Source: Pseudomonadota bacterium
GTDB lineage: Bacteria; Pseudomonadota; Alphaproteobacteria; Caulobacterales; Caulobacteraceae
Length of the DNA stretch: 5,275 nt
NCBI GenBank assembly: GCA_023433655.1
Contig: JAEYUE010000192.1
Span: forward strand, 1 to 5,275
Reading direction: 5' to 3'
Shown: piece by piece, positions 4,828 to 5,275 of the stretch
Position numbering within the stretch: position 1 is the first letter of the stretch
Layout: each line of letters opens with the position of its first letter
Notes under the pieces: model-generated
The model's database searches: none
What the model saw: only the letters and a program-made list of their open reading frames with translations
Told to the model about the DNA's origin: nothing
Translations under genes and position numbers: made by a program

Positions 4828-5275
4828 ATGAGACCGGCGCTGAGTCTGCTGACGGCCTTCGGCCTCGCCCTCGCCTGCGCGGGCGTGCAGCCGGCCGAGG
4901 CGCTGGCCCAGAGCGTTCCTCCGGCGGCCGAGTCGCCCGAAGCGCGCGCCGTGGCCCAGGTGGTGGTGGCCGCGGAACTGGCCGCCTGGGCGCGCGAGCG
5001 GCGCGACGCCGAGGGCCTGCTGGTCGCCGCCCGCATGCTGGACGAGGTGCCGCTGCGGGCCGGACAGGAGAGCGAGCCCGGAGAATCCCCGGTCCTGACC
5101 GCCGCCGGGCTGCGTCAGGAGGCGGCCGCCCTGCGCGCCGACCAGACCGCCGTCGAGGAGATCGTGGCCACCGCCACCCGGATCCCGACGCCGGCCGAAC
5201 GCGCCCGCGCCGAACGCGAGGAACGCGAAGCCCTCGAGCGGGAACGCCGGGAGCGCGCCGCGCGCGAGCGCGCCC
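4828..5275 (+). CDS. Exported protein with Glu/Arg-rich segment, 3' end outside window
   Basis: The frame opens at ATG 4828 and runs without a stop to the window end, giving 149 residues so far. AGGTGA at 4818-4823, 4 nt before the ATG, is a good ribosome site and fixes the start. Residues 1-27 form a signal peptide: MRPALSLLTA, a hydrophobic core, and ALA before Q28. A lipoprotein reading at C17 (ALAC) is weaker. Two helical, Ala-rich stretches follow (about 36-77, containing AAWARERRDAEGLLVAARML, and 90-115). From about 123 the chain becomes an alternating Glu/Arg run (ERARAEREEREALERERRER), typical of a long charged helix or coiled-coil linker to a C-terminal domain not in view. I do not recognise the family. 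The protein should lie in the periplasm or envelope. It follows the DUF1223 gene by 93 nt, so it may be transcribed separately. Codon use matches the neighbours. Confidence 0.8.
   Translation, partial: MRPALSLLTAFGLALACAGVQPAEALAQSVPPAAESPEARAVAQVVVAAELAAWARERRDAEGLLVAARMLDEVPLRAGQESEPGESPVLTAAGLRQEAAALRADQTAVEEIVATATRIPTPAERARAEREEREALERERRERAARERA

Noticed and set aside
4629..5036. 135-codon open frame on the minus strand
   Set aside because: It is antisense to the DUF1223 3' end and to the exported protein at 4828; it is Ser/Ala/Arg-rich with no motif or ribosome site.
1..5275. Novel defence system, mobile element or CRISPR array
   Set aside because: No transposase, integrase, spaced repeats, nuclease or toxin-antitoxin signatures are visible; composition is uniform and the content is core-genome-like.

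Overview
The window is very GC-rich. Its coding frames end almost every codon in G or C, and its spacers are short. The ccm gene order (ccmB, then ccmC-ccmD-ccmG) and the look of the proteins suggest an alphaproteobacterium, most likely Caulobacterales (Caulobacter, Phenylobacterium or Brevundimonas type). The placement is by gene content and style only and is tentative.

Layout. (1) Bases 1-305, plus strand: the 3' part of ccmB, the membrane subunit of the CcmAB ABC transporter. (2) Bases 302-2032, minus strand: two genes, probably co-transcribed. A periplasmic S41-type peptidase-like protein (ATG at 2032) is followed 9 nt later by a 74-residue PhnA-domain protein. The PhnA stop codon overlaps the ccmB stop in a shared CTAG. 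(3) Bases 2159-3642, plus strand: ccmC, ccmD and ccmG as a tight, translationally coupled operon for heme handling and thiol reduction in c-type cytochrome maturation. The ccm locus is therefore split by a two-gene unit facing the other way, and ccmC needs its own promoter. A candidate sits in the 126-bp divergent spacer. (4) Bases 3704-3925: a small proline-rich protein of unknown function, preceded by two copies of CGTTAACCC. (5) Bases 3982-4734: an exported DUF1223 protein with a thioredoxin-like CxxC motif. (6) Bases 4828-5275: the 5' part of an exported protein with a strongly charged Glu/Arg segment, cut by the window end.

How it works together. CcmB and CcmC belong to the machinery that uses ATP to load heme onto CcmE and release it. 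CcmD is the small membrane partner of CcmC. CcmG is the membrane-anchored thioredoxin-like protein that keeps apocytochrome CxxCH cysteines reduced. ccmA, ccmE, ccmF and ccmH are not in view. The S41 and DUF1223 proteins are also predicted to be exported, but any role in cytochrome maturation is inference from position.

I see no RNA genes, insertion sequences, CRISPR arrays, convincing intrinsic terminators or clear signs of horizontal transfer, and no gene-free stretch over 300 bases. The window looks mostly like ordinary core genome. The points most worth a second look are an extra glycine in the CcmC WWD heme-binding motif, the reverse-strand insertion in the ccm locus, and the uncharacterised small and exported proteins downstream.
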